Source: Limnohabitans lacus
GTDB taxonomy: Bacteria > Pseudomonadota > Gammaproteobacteria > Burkholderiales > Burkholderiaceae_C
Length of the DNA: 34,903 nt
Assembly (NCBI RefSeq): GCF_030053395.1
Contig: NZ_JASGBH010000016.1
Coordinates: 1-34,903, forward strand
Reading direction: 5' to 3'
A model generated the notes under the pieces. The model did no database searches. It saw only the letters and a list, made by a program, of their open reading frames with translations, and was not told the origin of the DNA. This document shows positions 9,401-18,000 of the stretch, one piece after another. The stretch's first letter is position 1, and each line of letters opens with the position of its first letter. The position numbers were made by a program, and so were the translations under genes.

Positions 9401-9660
9401 TGGCCCTGGGCCAGACCAATTTACTCAACAGTGACAATGACTGGACCGAACTGGGGGCTTTGGTGCAGCGCCACCAATTCATGGTTTATGGCAATGCGGC
9501 GGACACGCTCAAAATGTCAGATGCAGCCAACCAGTGGGTAGCGCAAGCCGATATCACGGTGAATGAAGAGGTTTGGGCCGTGTTCAACCACAGCACGGCC
9601 GCCGCACAGTTGTTGGTGGACAAGGATGTGCAGGTGCTTTGGGATCAAGCGGTGCTGTGA
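3451..9660 (+). CDS. Giant multidomain surface protein with Ig-like repeats, FG-GAP propeller and RTX-like end, cassette copy 1
   Basis: This 2069-residue protein begins 4 bases after the DUF1501 stop. Order of parts: a Lys/Arg-rich start, an Ala/Pro/Ser-rich stretch, a hydrophobic segment (about 131-152) and ten Gly (153-162), a layout seen in BapA/LapA-type adhesins. An Ig-like domain follows (about 166-265), then a carboxypeptidase-regulatory-like plus helical module (about 268-506). Four near-identical 103-residue Ig-like repeats (507-912) come next, then further Ig-like modules (to about 1365). A seven-bladed FG-GAP propeller (about 1370-1850) carries six DxNxDGxxD calcium-binding loops. 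A short RTX-like stretch (about 1860-1905) and a C-terminal module ending LWDQAVL complete it. There is no classical signal peptide, so I infer C-terminal-signal (type I-like) secretion. The propeller half closely matches the cassette-2 giant; the N-terminal half does not. Specific ligand unknown. Confidence 0.9.
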   Translation: MATSSKRLSKAKTKAGALVRRKKKLPVSEQVHVQSQEAVAAESARPDTAAEITNATTAESAKSAPPVGVAAMADSVGSTFLPGNSTPPLSMSPAPASLPGVALSAPAAADASAPASLPVPLSESASPVAPSALVLGGSSSLLLAGLGLAAMAGGGGGGGGGGQPPTDTTAPTVTVSDNAPGMASGPVAFTIGFSEVVSGFDVSKLSVSGGSLSGFVANADGKTFTVLATPDANTSGTLRLTISTTGVTDAAGHTAVAPAVAEQDYAQNVLQGTFMAGPVVTDHSLSVRVFNASGQVIGTGLIDELGHYTVALGRYSGAVVVLVVDADDARLDYIDEVSRQSVDLSGQLMVAGRVDEGTEVQTLNVNPITTVAALKAGLQVAADGVSLHAISLGAEALLQSISTANSMVAQAMGLGREQEMLTAPIVPMVNADGSSNNGANTYGKLLAVVAGMDAVNNGDTQGSLNTLKEGITAEGTLETSARSAMTAGANAAHVAIADIPALTQQAATGIAAFSGTAEEGGTLRADTGGITDPDGTQLSFSYQWQIADTANGNYSDINGATASSYAIASDQSQIGKYLRVVVTATNDGTASGTTFVSSPSAAVANVNDAATGIAAFSGTAEEGGMLRADTGGITDPDGTQLSFSYQWQMADTANGNYSDINGATASSYAIASDQSQIGKYLRVVVTATNDGTASGTTFISSPSAAVANVNDAATGIAAFSGTAEEGGTLRAETGGITDPDGTQLTFSYQWQMADTANGNYSDINGATASSYAIASDQSQIGKYLRVVVTATNDGTASGTTFISSPSAAVANVNDAATGIAAFSGTAEEGGTLRADTGGITDPDGTQLSFSYQWQMADTANGNYSDINSATASSYAIASDQSQIGKYLRVVVTATNDGTASGTTFISSPSAAVADKSPPDAVDLSANSGVQNTADVTLNALELQAGKAFLPGLQAPAASDVSEVRLVLEDNWQTQAGMDQLVLDTARSLNVDFSAQNVSLGGVGNWAYQYTASNRTLVLSQQGGGALPEDRLDDALAALRALAFKSGSASTLPRSLSVAYADTSGNVGTAATVNLMTDTRPTVALRLDSGRDGNDGVTKDPVLQVTGLLTGATWQYRTSSTGNWINGTGTAVSLVAATYTNGQVQVRQRDASGVFSTEAMMGAFTIDTSFPTNPALRFSQDTGVSSSDGFTQNGVLLVSRLETDATWEYSVNGGANWQTGSGTGWTLQAGHYLAGSVQVRQTDKAGNVSTTGKNGIDWRVDDAPSQVLSFTVNGGNAVLLKAGQTTTVRLMFDEPVAQLSADDLAVTGATVTGWVSSDGGTTWTGALSPAAMTLATGVRLTLQGAYVDLSGRIGPIAAQSSAFDVDSVALDANRGFAITGERVGDYSGAALGWSGNALFNDGLDGVLVGSPSWRSSDVAESAEGTVHGLLGRTATADLDLSALDPLDGRAWTWGEAEAALGWQAVGVGDVNGDGRQDLAFAAPYADAGVGADAGQVWVMLQAGNGTELADIPATSSGGWTVQGLAEGDALGWSVAAAGDVDGDGFDDVLVAAPYADATADALDAGQVMLVRGKADGTAGTSTVWSSPNAGDWLGFAVAGGGDINGDGLADVLLAAPDADVTVGSDTLIDAGQVYVVYGSTTGMASLADVQAGQGGRLINGFAEGQSVGHAVAVVGDVNGDGFADMVVGAPDHASSRGGAWLVWGGADDTPLDLGNPGNSGQRAVYLFNGRDDVALLGSAVAAAGDFNADGYADVLLAAPGTDGPAGAQSGAAYVVFGKATASWDASLDVTQLRLGNGSGLIYHGQAAGDGADGMALAGGGDVNGDGLSDLLVGFAAAAGTRGVTQVLLGDAVYSTATKVMGTADVDMLIGSEAAELLVGGLDSDSLVGNGGDVLLGGAGDDRFLLEPNWLTALTETGFTRLARLDGGTGFDWATLRGTGTKWDLAALQVVGSGTRLSGIEGINLSYLFDPSTDAQTVRLGVREVLALGQTNLLNSDNDWTELGALVQRHQFMVYGNAADTLKMSDAANQWVAQADITVNEEVWAVFNHSTAAAQLLVDKDVQVLWDQAVL
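3907..3936 (+). repeat. GGT trinucleotide microsatellite encoding ten glycines
   Basis: Nine GGT units followed by GGG encode ten consecutive Gly directly after a hydrophobic segment in the giant protein. Slippage here would change the glycine linker length without shifting the frame. Confidence 0.9.
4969..6186 (+). repeat. Tandem 309-bp repeats encoding four Ig-like modules
   Basis: Copies start at 4969, 5278, 5587 and 5896, exactly 309 bases apart; the last is slightly shortened and runs into the next domain. Each encodes about 103 residues with the signature GITDPDGTQL, YQWQ, DQSQIGKYLRVVVTATNDG and VNDA. The copies differ by only a few bases, indicating recent expansion or ongoing homogenisation. 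More diverged versions of the module occur in both minus-strand giants that carry Ig-like arrays. Confidence 0.95.
7558..9006 (+). other. Region encoding a seven-bladed FG-GAP (integrin alpha-like) propeller, copy 1
   Basis: Seven consecutive units each end in a strand such as GQVWVMLQ, GQVYVVYG or AAYVVFG. Six carry calcium-loop motifs: DVNGDGRQD, DVDGDGFDD, DINGDGLAD, DVNGDGFAD, DFNADGYAD and DVNGDGLSD. The first unit lacks the loop. Seven units match the number needed for a closed integrin-alpha-type propeller. The region is colinear with 20335-21783 on the other strand. Confidence 0.85.
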
Positions 9661-10475
9661 TGAAAAAACCAAAGTCTGGTGTGTGGTTGGATGGCATTTT
9701 GGGAGGGGCGTTGTGGGCCTGTGCGTGTGCGGCCATGGCCTGGACACTGGATGGCGCATCGCTGGGGGTAGGCCTGACCCAGCAGCGCTGGCATGAACAC
9801 ACGGGCACGCTGCCGGTGACTGAATCTGGCCAAGGCCCGGTGCTGATGTGGAGCTTGCAGGGCCAAGCTGGCACGGTGGCTGGGGCCACGCTGCGTTGGC
9901 AGTTGACTGGTCAAGGGCAGCAATGGGGTAGCGACTACACGGGTTTCAAGCAATACCCAGATGGCTCCACCCAGCCCTGGCAGCAAACCAACGATTGGCG
10001 CAGCGCGCAGCTGATGGCCCAAATGGACGCGGCCTGGCCAATACGGCCCGGATGGCAACTGGAGCTGTCGGGGGCTGTGCAGGCACAGAAGCAGTGGCGC
10101 GATTTGCATCAGTACCGGGAACACATGCGCCAGCAAAACGCTTTGTGGGGTGTGGGGCTGCAGTGGCAAGCGACGCCGCAGTGGCGCTGGCGTGTGCAGG
10201 CCTTGGAGCCGCTGTCGGGCGCATCGGGTGCGCGCTTGTCTGCCCCGTCATTGGGGTTTGATGCCGACATCCAGGCCCGCACGTCCATGAGAAGCCTGGA
10301 GCTGGCCTGGCAGCCCGAAGCCAGCAGCCCCACGACAGGGCGCAGCGAATGGGTGCTGCGCTGGCAAGCGGTGCGCACCCAGTGGGGTGCCAGCCCAGAG
10401 GTCAATGGCCATGTGTTTCCTGGCGCACAGCAGCAGCAACGCACCTTGACGCTGGGGTGGGTGCAGCGGTGGTGA
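9660..10475 (+). CDS. Predicted small outer-membrane beta-barrel protein, cassette copy 1
   Basis: The 271-residue protein starts at an ATG overlapping the giant gene's stop (TGATG), so it is probably translationally coupled; an in-frame upstream extension to 9573 lies inside the giant gene and is discounted. A signal peptide ends AMA, with cleavage before WTLDGASL (after residue 27). The roughly 244-residue mature part is rich in Trp, Gln and alternating polar/hydrophobic stretches, and ends in RTLTLGWVQRW, a terminal aromatic residue as in Bam-recognised barrels. I do not recognise a named family. The paralogue at 19478-20314 is highly similar along the whole length, though its signal peptide differs. 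Possible roles are anchor, export aid or receptor for the giant propeller protein; this is inference from position only. Confidence 0.75.
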   Translation: MKKPKSGVWLDGILGGALWACACAAMAWTLDGASLGVGLTQQRWHEHTGTLPVTESGQGPVLMWSLQGQAGTVAGATLRWQLTGQGQQWGSDYTGFKQYPDGSTQPWQQTNDWRSAQLMAQMDAAWPIRPGWQLELSGAVQAQKQWRDLHQYREHMRQQNALWGVGLQWQATPQWRWRVQALEPLSGASGARLSAPSLGFDADIQARTSMRSLELAWQPEASSPTTGRSEWVLRWQAVRTQWGASPEVNGHVFPGAQQQQRTLTLGWVQRW

Positions 10476-10491
10476 GGTACGTCAGGCTGTC

Positions 10492-10723
10492 GTCATCCCT
10501 GCGAAAGCGGGGATCCATAGATTCCCGGTCAAGCCGGGAATGACAGCCCATTTGTCATCCCTGCGAAAACGGGGATCCATGGATTTCCGGTCAAGCCGGG
10601 AATGACAGCTCATTTGTCATCCCTGCGAAAGCGGGGATCCATGGATTCCCGGTCAAGCCGGGAATGACAGCCCAGTTGTTGTCCCCGCCCCCATCCGTCA
10701 TCCCCGCGCACGCGGGGATCCAC
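10492..10723 (+). repeat. Tandem palindromic REP-like intergenic repeats (62-bp units)
   Basis: Three 62-bp units start at 10492, 10554 and 10616. A truncated fourth copy of the left arm lies at 10697-10721. Each unit is an imperfect palindrome running from GTCATCCCTGCG to CCGGGAATGAC, with two internal hairpin arms. They fill most of the 257-base gap between the barrel gene and the GIY-YIG gene and could also end transcription of cassette copy 1, since no conventional terminator is seen there. Confidence 0.9.
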
Positions 10724-10732
10724 ACGGCATGG

Positions 10733-11026
10733 TTAGCGCGTCACCTCATCCCACAAATCACGCCACTCGGGGTTGTGTGACTCGATGAGCTGGATCTTCC
10801 AGTCACGGTTCCACTTCTTGAGTTGCTTTTCACGGGCAATCGCCGTGAGCATGTCGGCATGCAACTCGTAATGCACCAGCACATGCACCCCATAACGCTG
10901 GGTGAAGCCCTCCACCAAATCATTTTTATGCTGCCAAATGCGCTGCACCAAATCGCTGGTCACGCCGATGTAAAGCGTGCCGTTGCGGCGACTGGCCAGG
11001 ATGTAAACGGCGGGCTGTCGGGTCAT
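10733..11026 (-). CDS. Small GIY-YIG nuclease-superfamily protein
   Basis: The 97-residue protein shows the GIY-YIG core: VYILAS at residues 7-12, LYIGVTSDLVQRIWQHK just after, then EKQLKKWNRDWKIQLIE near 66-82. The first motif residue is Val rather than Gly, common in this single-domain subfamily often labelled UvrC-like or UPF0213-like. The role of these short proteins is not established; nuclease activity is inferred from the fold. The gene sits alone between two clusters of GGGAATGAC palindromes (10492-10723 and 11051-11135). The start at 11026 is chosen because it places VYIL at the usual distance from the N-terminus; the ribosome binding site is weak. Confidence 0.9.
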   Translation of the reverse strand: MTRQPAVYILASRRNGTLYIGVTSDLVQRIWQHKNDLVEGFTQRYGVHVLVHYELHADMLTAIAREKQLKKWNRDWKIQLIESHNPEWRDLWDEVTR

Positions 11027-11050
11027 GGGGTCAGGCGATGGGAGACATGG

Positions 11051-11135
11051 ATTCCCGCTTTCGCGGGAATGACGACTGAGATGGCGGGAATGACGACTGA
11101 GATGGCGGGAATGACGAGAAGTGCCGGGAATGTCA
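11051..11135 (+). repeat. REP-like palindrome plus 21-bp tandem repeats
   Basis: A hairpin (ATTCCCGCTTTCGCGGGAAT, then GAC, 11051-11073) is followed by two perfect 21-bp copies (11074-11094, 11095-11115) of a unit starting GACTGAGATGG and ending GGGAATGAC. A decayed third copy ends in GGGAATGTC. The tandem units look like reduplicated right arms of the same palindrome family as at 10492-10723. Confidence 0.85.
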
Positions 11136-11152
11136 AAAAGAGCCGGGTAGGG

Positions 11153-11962
11153 TCAGATATTTTGGACGGTGGTCACCAAGGTGGACGATGAGACTGGAAT
11201 GCGCACAACACGGTGGGGTTGGAGATGGGTCTCGCGCAGCAGCACATACGACGAAGTGGCTGTCAACAGTTGCCCTGTCTTTTCCAATACCTGTCCGCTG
11301 TCCCGCCATTGAACAGTCACGCATCGGCCTGTTCCGGTGCTAGGAGCGGGCGCGGCTGACGAGCCCGCTTCGCAAACGGGCAAAGATAAGACGGAGCTTA
11401 CGTAGCCATGTCCGCTGGCCATGCCAAACAAGACCGTCATGAAAAGTCCACCTAAAAACATCAGGACTCCCAGCCACATGGCGACCATGACAGCTGGAAA
11501 AATCAGCACAGACAACACTACAGACAACCATTGATACAAGGGGCGCTTGGCAACAGGCCGCTGAAGCCAACGCAAAGCCAAGCTGTCCAGCCAATCTTGA
11601 CGGCGTTTGGCAATCGCTTGAGGAGACCTGTCCGTGGTGATCAACACCCACACCAGCACAGACACCTGAATCGCCATCAACCAGCTGATAGGTTGAGAGA
11701 GCAGTCGCCACAAGGGTGCCATAGGCTCGCCTGGCAAAAATGAGCTCACACCCATCAAGCCCAAAAAGGCGTAATGAAACACATCTGACGGAGTGCTCCA
11801 AAGCAGCCCCCCATCCAGACCCAGGGCATCGGCCACCCCCTGCATGGCAAAGTAGCCAAAGCCAGAAATCATGACTGAAATAACACCCATGATGGCCATC
11901 AGGCTCGACAACAGTGACCTCGGGTTTTTTGATGGTGTCGTTGAATTGTTATCAATGTTCAT
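11153..11962 (-). CDS. Membrane protein of unknown function
   Basis: I do not recognise this 269-residue protein. It has four or five hydrophobic segments (about residues 18-40, 60-76, 91-109 and a long 142-180 stretch that probably crosses twice). A loop rich in Arg/Lys (about 117-141) is likely cytoplasmic, and a soluble C-terminal tail of about 75 residues follows. I start it at the ATG at 11962. The frame continues upstream to 12106, but that part translates a palindromic repeat (VIPAKAG) and overlaps the end of the next gene, so it is unlikely to be coding. It lies downstream of the giant gene at 12057-19361 on the same strand, 94 bases away with a repeat in between. Confidence 0.7.
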   Translation of the reverse strand: MNIDNNSTTPSKNPRSLLSSLMAIMGVISVMISGFGYFAMQGVADALGLDGGLLWSTPSDVFHYAFLGLMGVSSFLPGEPMAPLWRLLSQPISWLMAIQVSVLVWVLITTDRSPQAIAKRRQDWLDSLALRWLQRPVAKRPLYQWLSVVLSVLIFPAVMVAMWLGVLMFLGGLFMTVLFGMASGHGYVSSVLSLPVCEAGSSAAPAPSTGTGRCVTVQWRDSGQVLEKTGQLLTATSSYVLLRETHLQPHRVVRIPVSSSTLVTTVQNI

Positions 11963-12004
11963 GGTGATACAAGCCCTTGTGTTGGCAGTCGTAAGGAGCT
12001 GATG

Positions 12005-12046
12005 CATTCCCGCTTTCGCGGGAATGACGCGAAGGTGTGGGAATGA
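12005..12046 (+). repeat. REP-like palindrome between membrane protein gene and giant gene
   Basis: CATTCCCGCTTTCGCGGGAA followed by TGAC (12005-12028) is the same hairpin as at 11051. A partial arm ending GGGAATGAC (to 12046) follows. It lies 11 bases downstream of the stop of the 12057-19361 gene and could act as its transcript end. Confidence 0.85.
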
Positions 12047-12056
12047 CAAATCGCGG

Positions 12057-15000
12057 TTACAGAACAACGCTGTAACGAGTCGTTTGTGCGTCAAACAGCT
12101 GACCAAGTGACAGGTCTACATACGATGTAGAGCTGAAAGGCGTGGGCATGGCTGTCATAAAAGCATTTCCCCAGCCCCAATAAACGTTGTCCGCAGTTGC
12201 CAAAGCCGAACTGCCATAGTGCCTTAACGCTTGCACAGGCCCGACCCGTTGGGCTTCAGTGCTTGGGTTAAACAACCACTCAGACCCAGGCGTGTTTCTG
12301 CCGAAATTTGCGGCGTACAAAGCGGCACCTTCTGCCTGGCTTGGCAGGCGGCTTGTATTGCTTTCATGAAGTACATGGTCTGCCGCCAGCGCTGCAAAAT
12401 CAGTGCCAACAGGATAGCCCGAGTCGTTGAATCCGACGTGAAACTCCCAGATCTGGGCAGGGATGCTGGACACCAATCGGTTTGTTCCAGTGGTCAGGTA
12501 GTTGACGCCGTTTGCACCATCTGGATCGCCGTAGTAGTAAATGAAGACCTGCTTTGAGAGGCGGTCATGCACGCTGAAGTTCTGACTCTCCAAGCCTGTG
12601 TGGGTGTTGAGTGCCGTGCCACTGGCCACCAGGAACAAGCGATCTGACTCGTTGGCATTGACTTGCCCGTCGCCATTGGCATCGACGGCAATTTGGTGAA
12701 CACCACTGCTCCATACGTTGTGGGTTGCAGGCCGCAAAGCCGCCGACGCTGCTGTAAAAACAAGACTCCATTCGCCGGATGCGTTGTCGTAACTGGCCAA
12801 CACATCATTGACACCGTCTGCATTGACATCGTTTTGCCCCAGCACCAAACCGATGGCGCCTTCTGCGGCCTGACCGATGGTGCGGTCGTTGTCCAGCAGA
12901 AAGCGAATCGAGTTTTGTAGACCGGCTTGTGCTTTGCCTGTCACTGAGAAGCCTGCCTGGTACTCCTGCTGACTGACGATGTCAGAGCCTGTGACAGCGT
13001 CAATCCAATGGGCCAGGACTCTGCTGGCATCTTTCTGGTTTGCGAAGCCCGTCCGGTCGACCGGGTCCTTGAGTGCATGCAAAGCAGCGCTGTGAATTTG
13101 GTAGGCGTTGCTGTCGGCATTTGGATCGCCCGCTCCGGCTGCAATGGCAGTGTCAAACAACGCCCTGACATCCGAGCGCGAATCCAGAACGTCTGTCACT
13201 TCAATCTCAACATCGTGGTCTGTGGTGTTGCCGTCCACATCGGTGGCCCGAATTCGGACCTCATACAGGTTGGTTCCACTTGCGCTTCGGGGTTGTTCAA
13301 AATCCGGGGCAGTGACGAATCGTACAGCGCCGGTCGTGCGATCAATCGCAAACAAGTCATCGTCTGCGCCACCCGCGAATCCGAAGCTCAGGCCAGGGGA
13401 ATTGTCCGAGACACCTGGCACGTAAACCGTGGTGATTGTTCGTTCTGCAACCGATACCTGTCCGGACGAGAAAAATGCGGGCGCAGCAGCGTCGGTCACC
13501 CGCAGCTGATAGCTGTGTTGATGCATGAGTCCATCCTGGTCAACGGCGCGCAACGTGAAGTCATAAATGCCCGGCTGCACAGGTGTGCCGCTGAGCACCC
13601 CATTGCCCTGCAAACTCAAGCCAGGCGGCAGATTCCCGCTTTGAATCTGTACCGTCAGGACGTCTCCCCAATCAGGGTCTGAAAAATCGCGCCCCAAATA
13701 AGCGCGGATTTCGGAGCCAGCTTTGACACTGTAGCTGGCTTGATAGGCCTCCACAGAAACAGGTGCTTCATTCACACCATTGCTGTTACCGGACATTGCT
13801 GAAGAAGCGGCCACAGGGCCACTCAACGCAATGAAACGGGTTCCTATGACCGTTCCGTCATTTTCTGCGGTCACCACCGCTTGAAAATATTGTCCCAGTT
13901 GACTGGTATCGCTCGACAAGACGTAGCTGTCGTTGGTTGCGCCAGGAATGTCCACAAAGGGTCCTGCTGGACTGCGCCCGACTTGCCATTGGTAACTGAA
14001 GCGAAGCACTGTGCCATCAGGGTCCGAAATGTTTGAAGTCAGCACGCGCAGCAGAGCCCCTTGCCGAGCCAAGCCCTCCAGCTGAATGTCCCCAACCGCC
14101 GCGTCGTTGGCATTGCGAACCATGACAGCACCATCGCTGCTTGCGCCGTACAGAACACCATTGGCGGTGTTTGGATAGACCATGACTTTGATGTACTTGC
14201 CGATCATGCTTTGATCGGCGGGTATTTGCCACTGGCGCTGGTTCGCACCTTCGATGTTTCTGAACGTTCCGTGCAGAGAATCGGCAATTTGCCACTGGAA
14301 GCGAAACGGTGCATCGACCGCCTCAAAGATGGTGTTTACATCCCTGGTGGCGTAGGCCGTCAAAGTCCCCCCTTCAATGGCTTCGCCTCGGATCAATGCA
14401 GCATGCGGGATGGTGACGCCTCCTGAAGCCTTGGAAAATTGCAAAGGCCAGCTGATGAAGTCTGTGCCACTTGCACTGCCGTCATTCACGGCGGTAGCAA
14501 CCACTCTCACAAAACGACCGATTTCGATTTGTTTGGAACTGGAGGTAAACGTTTTTGCAGTTGCCCCCGGAATGTCCACATAGGGACCGGTCTCAGTGTG
14601 TGACGTTTGCCAACGGTAGGCATAGGTCAGCGTGGTGCCGTCAGGGTCTGTCAGGTTGCTGACGTTAGCAACGATGGCATCGCCTTCGTTGCCAAACCCG
14701 TCAATCGTGACCCCCCCGTCAAAATCGGTCACGCCTGCTTTGCTGACCTCGCTCAGCAATACACCCACTGAACCCACAGGTGGGCTGCTTGTGCCTACAG
14801 GTATTCGGATCGTTTCTGCGGTTTTCGAAAACGCCGTGTCGGCCACATCGGTGGTGCCGTCGACCTTGGTTCCGGACAGTGCAATACCACCGTTCGGGCC
14901 TATGCCTGCCCACTTGTACCAGGACCGAATCGTGAGCTCACCGCTTTGGCTGGCGGAATAACTGGCGTTGGGTTTGAAGTACAAGCGCGTATTGGCTTCA

Positions 15001-18000
15001 TCGCGCAGCACCAGGACAGAATTAGCATCCACTGTACTGAATTCACTCCAAGTGGAGCCGCCATTGGTTGAAAAGTAGAACAGTCCGTCAGCGCTGTCTG
15101 CTGAAAAAACCCCGATGTCTTTCAGCAGCTGTGTTGCAATTTTGTTGGTGGCTTTGATTTGAGTACTGGCTGCGCTTGTAAAACTGGTGCCAGTGGGCGT
15201 TCCGTCGGTTGTGGCAGTGGCCACAACCCGGAAGTACTTGTTCACTTGATCGGATGCAATGGTGTAGCTGCTCTGCTGGGCGTTGACGATATTGGTGTAG
15301 ACCCCATTGCTGGTATCTGAAATTTGCCACTGGTAGTTGAAATCGAGGGTTGTCCCATCGGCATCGATGATGCGTTCTGTGGCTGCTTTGAGGGTGGCGC
15401 CGACAATGGCGTTGCCTTTGATTTCGACGAGCCCCGCCGCTGTATCGTTGACATTAGCGATCTGCGAACTGCTTTGACTTGTCATGGTGTTGCCGACCTT
15501 CCCGTCAAAGTAGATCGGACTTGCCAGAACACGCACGTATTTGCCGACGAAGGTTTGATCGCCAGGAATCCTCAAGTCCTTGGCCGTGGCATTTGCAATG
15601 GATGTGTAAGCGCCATCCATGGCGTCGGCCATTTGCCACTGATAGCGAAATGTCAACGGCATACCATCGGGATCGGTCATGCCACTGGTGTTGGCTGTGA
15701 GGGTGCCGCCTTCCTGTGCTGCTCCGCTCAGGCCAATACTGTCAAGCACAGGATCATTGGTGTTGACAACGACAGCGCTGGGACTGCTGATGAAGGTGGC
15801 GCCTTGACTTGTTCCATCGTTGCTTGCCGTCACCACCACCCGCAAAAATTTGCCGACTTGGCTTTGATCAGCGGCTATGTTGTAAGTGCTGCCTGTGGCC
15901 GCTGAAATATTGGCATAGGTGCCATTGAACGTGTCGGCGATTTGCCATTGGTAGTTGAAGGTGAGTGTGGTGCCGTCGGGGTCGGTGATGCCGTTGGTTT
16001 GGGCGGTCAAGGCGCCGCCTTCTTTCGCTGTGCCGATCAGGACGACTGAACCGGATGCCGCATCGTTGGTGTTTTGAACCGTGAGTGCGTTGCTCACCAT
16101 CTGGGTGTGCCCCCCCAAAGCATCCAGGGTGATGACACGAACACGCACCGTTTTGCCGACCAGGCTCTGATCCGTCGGGATTTGCAGCGAATTGGCGGAC
16201 TGCCTGTCCAGATCCTGCCAGGCGCCATTGACATTTTCCTGCCAGCTGTAGCGCCATCGGACGATGGCACCATCGGGGTCTGTGAGGGTGTTCACGTTAG
16301 CGGTCAGGGTACCGCCTTCCTGCGCCACACCACTCAGGCTCACGGCGCCCGATGCGGGTCGGTCTGATGTTGTATTGACGATCAGATCCAGTTTGGACGT
16401 TGCACTCAGGCCAGACGGGTCGGTCGCTTTGACCAGCAAGGTGTGGTTTCCGGTGGTTGTGGGCGTACCGCTGAGCACACCACTGGCACTCATGCTCAGT
16501 CCCATCGAACTCAGTGCTGCCCCGGACTGGAGCAAAGCGCTGTAGGTCAAGGTGTCATTGTCTTCATCCTGAAATGCGTTGGCAGGAATGCTGAAGGACA
16601 AGGGCGACTGCACCGTGGCCATCTGCGCACTGATTGCCATTGAGGGCATGGGCGCGTCGTTGACGTTGGCCACCGCTTGGCTGGGGTTGCTGATAAAGCT
16701 GGTGCCATTGGCCGTGCCATCGTTGGTGGCCGTCACCACCACCCGCAGGAACTTGCCCACCTGACTTTGGTCAGCGGCAATGTTGTAGCTGCTGGCCGTG
16801 GCACCGTTGATGTTGCTGAAGCTGCCATTGGCAGTGTTTGCGATCTGCCACTGGTAGCTGAAGGTCAGCGCTGTGCCATCGGGGTCGGTGATGCCGCTCA
16901 CAAGTGCCGAGAGGGTGCCCGCCTCCATGGCGACACCCAGCAAGCCGACCGAGCCCGTTGCCGGACTGTTGATGTCGCGCACAGCCGCCGTTGGAATGCT
17001 GGCAATCGCTGTGCCATCGGGTGTCCCATCGTTTGTGGCCGTCACCACCACTTGCAAAAATCGACCGACGTGACTTTGGTCGGTGGGTATGTTGTATGTG
17101 GCGGCGGTTGCGCCCGGAATATCGATGTACCCACCAGGCACTGAAGGGACATTGATTTGCCATTGGTACATGTAGGTCAGCACAGTGCCATCGGGGTCGA
17201 CGATGGCATGCGCAAGTGCAGTCAGGACGCCGCCTTCAATGGCTTCGCCTGCGATGCTCGCCATACCAGTGGCTTCTTCCGGTACGTCAACGACCGAGCT
17301 GGTAGATGCAGAGCTGACTTTTTTTCCGGGTCCCAGGCTGTCGATGTAGCCGACTTCGACCGTCATGGCCTTGCCGACTTGTTGTTGAGTGAGCGTGAAT
17401 GTGCGCCCAGTGGCACCCGTGATGTTGATGCCATTGGCTTTCCACTGGTAAGTGATGCCCGAGATACCTCCATCAGGGTCGCTCAGGGTGCCTGCGGTCA
17501 GCACCTGGGCTTGGGTCGCGGTGCCGGTTATCGCTGTAACGCTGCCCAGCTGGTCTGAAACCGAAACCACGGCACTGCTTGCAATCCATGATGCTCGTCG
17601 GTTGCTGCCATGGGTGTCTGCATAGCTCGCTTCGACGGTGATGAGTTTTCCCAACTGATCTTCTGTCAGAAGAAAACTGTTTGCGGTTGCACCGTTGATG
17701 GCTAGGTCATCGGCTTTCCATTGGTAAGCGATGCTGCCATTGACCACGCCGTCAGGATCGCTGAGGACACCAGCAGTCAATAGCTGACCGACCCTGGGCG
17801 TTCCGGAGATTGCCGCAAGCGTGCCCGGATCATCAACATTGGCAATGGCACCGGTGGCAGCACTGGTGAGCGTCGTACCACCGGCAATACCATCATTGAT
17901 GGCCTTGACCACCACTCTGAGGAATTTCCCCACCTGACTTTGATCGGCCGCGATGACGTACTTGTACGTTGTTGCGGTGTTGATGTTGGTGTAGGGACCA

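Noticed and set aside
9573..9659. Upstream extension of the cassette-1 barrel gene
   Set aside because: It lies inside the giant gene's end, and the ATG at 9660 gives a proper signal peptide.
10492..10723. Possible CRISPR array (evenly spaced 62-bp repeats)
   Set aside because: The units are contiguous and palindromic with no unique spacers, and no cas genes are present.
10476..12056. Mobile element bounded by the palindromic repeats
   Set aside because: No transposase, integrase or target-site duplication is visible; the repeats are scattered intergenic palindromes.
11963..12106. Upstream in-frame extension of the membrane protein gene
   Set aside because: It translates a REP-like palindrome (VIPAKAG) and overlaps the end of the neighbouring giant gene; the ATG at 11962 directly precedes a plausible N-terminus.
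13008..13682. 224-residue plus-strand open frame
   Set aside because: It is opposite the cadherin-like and Ig-like parts of the giant gene and has no family features.
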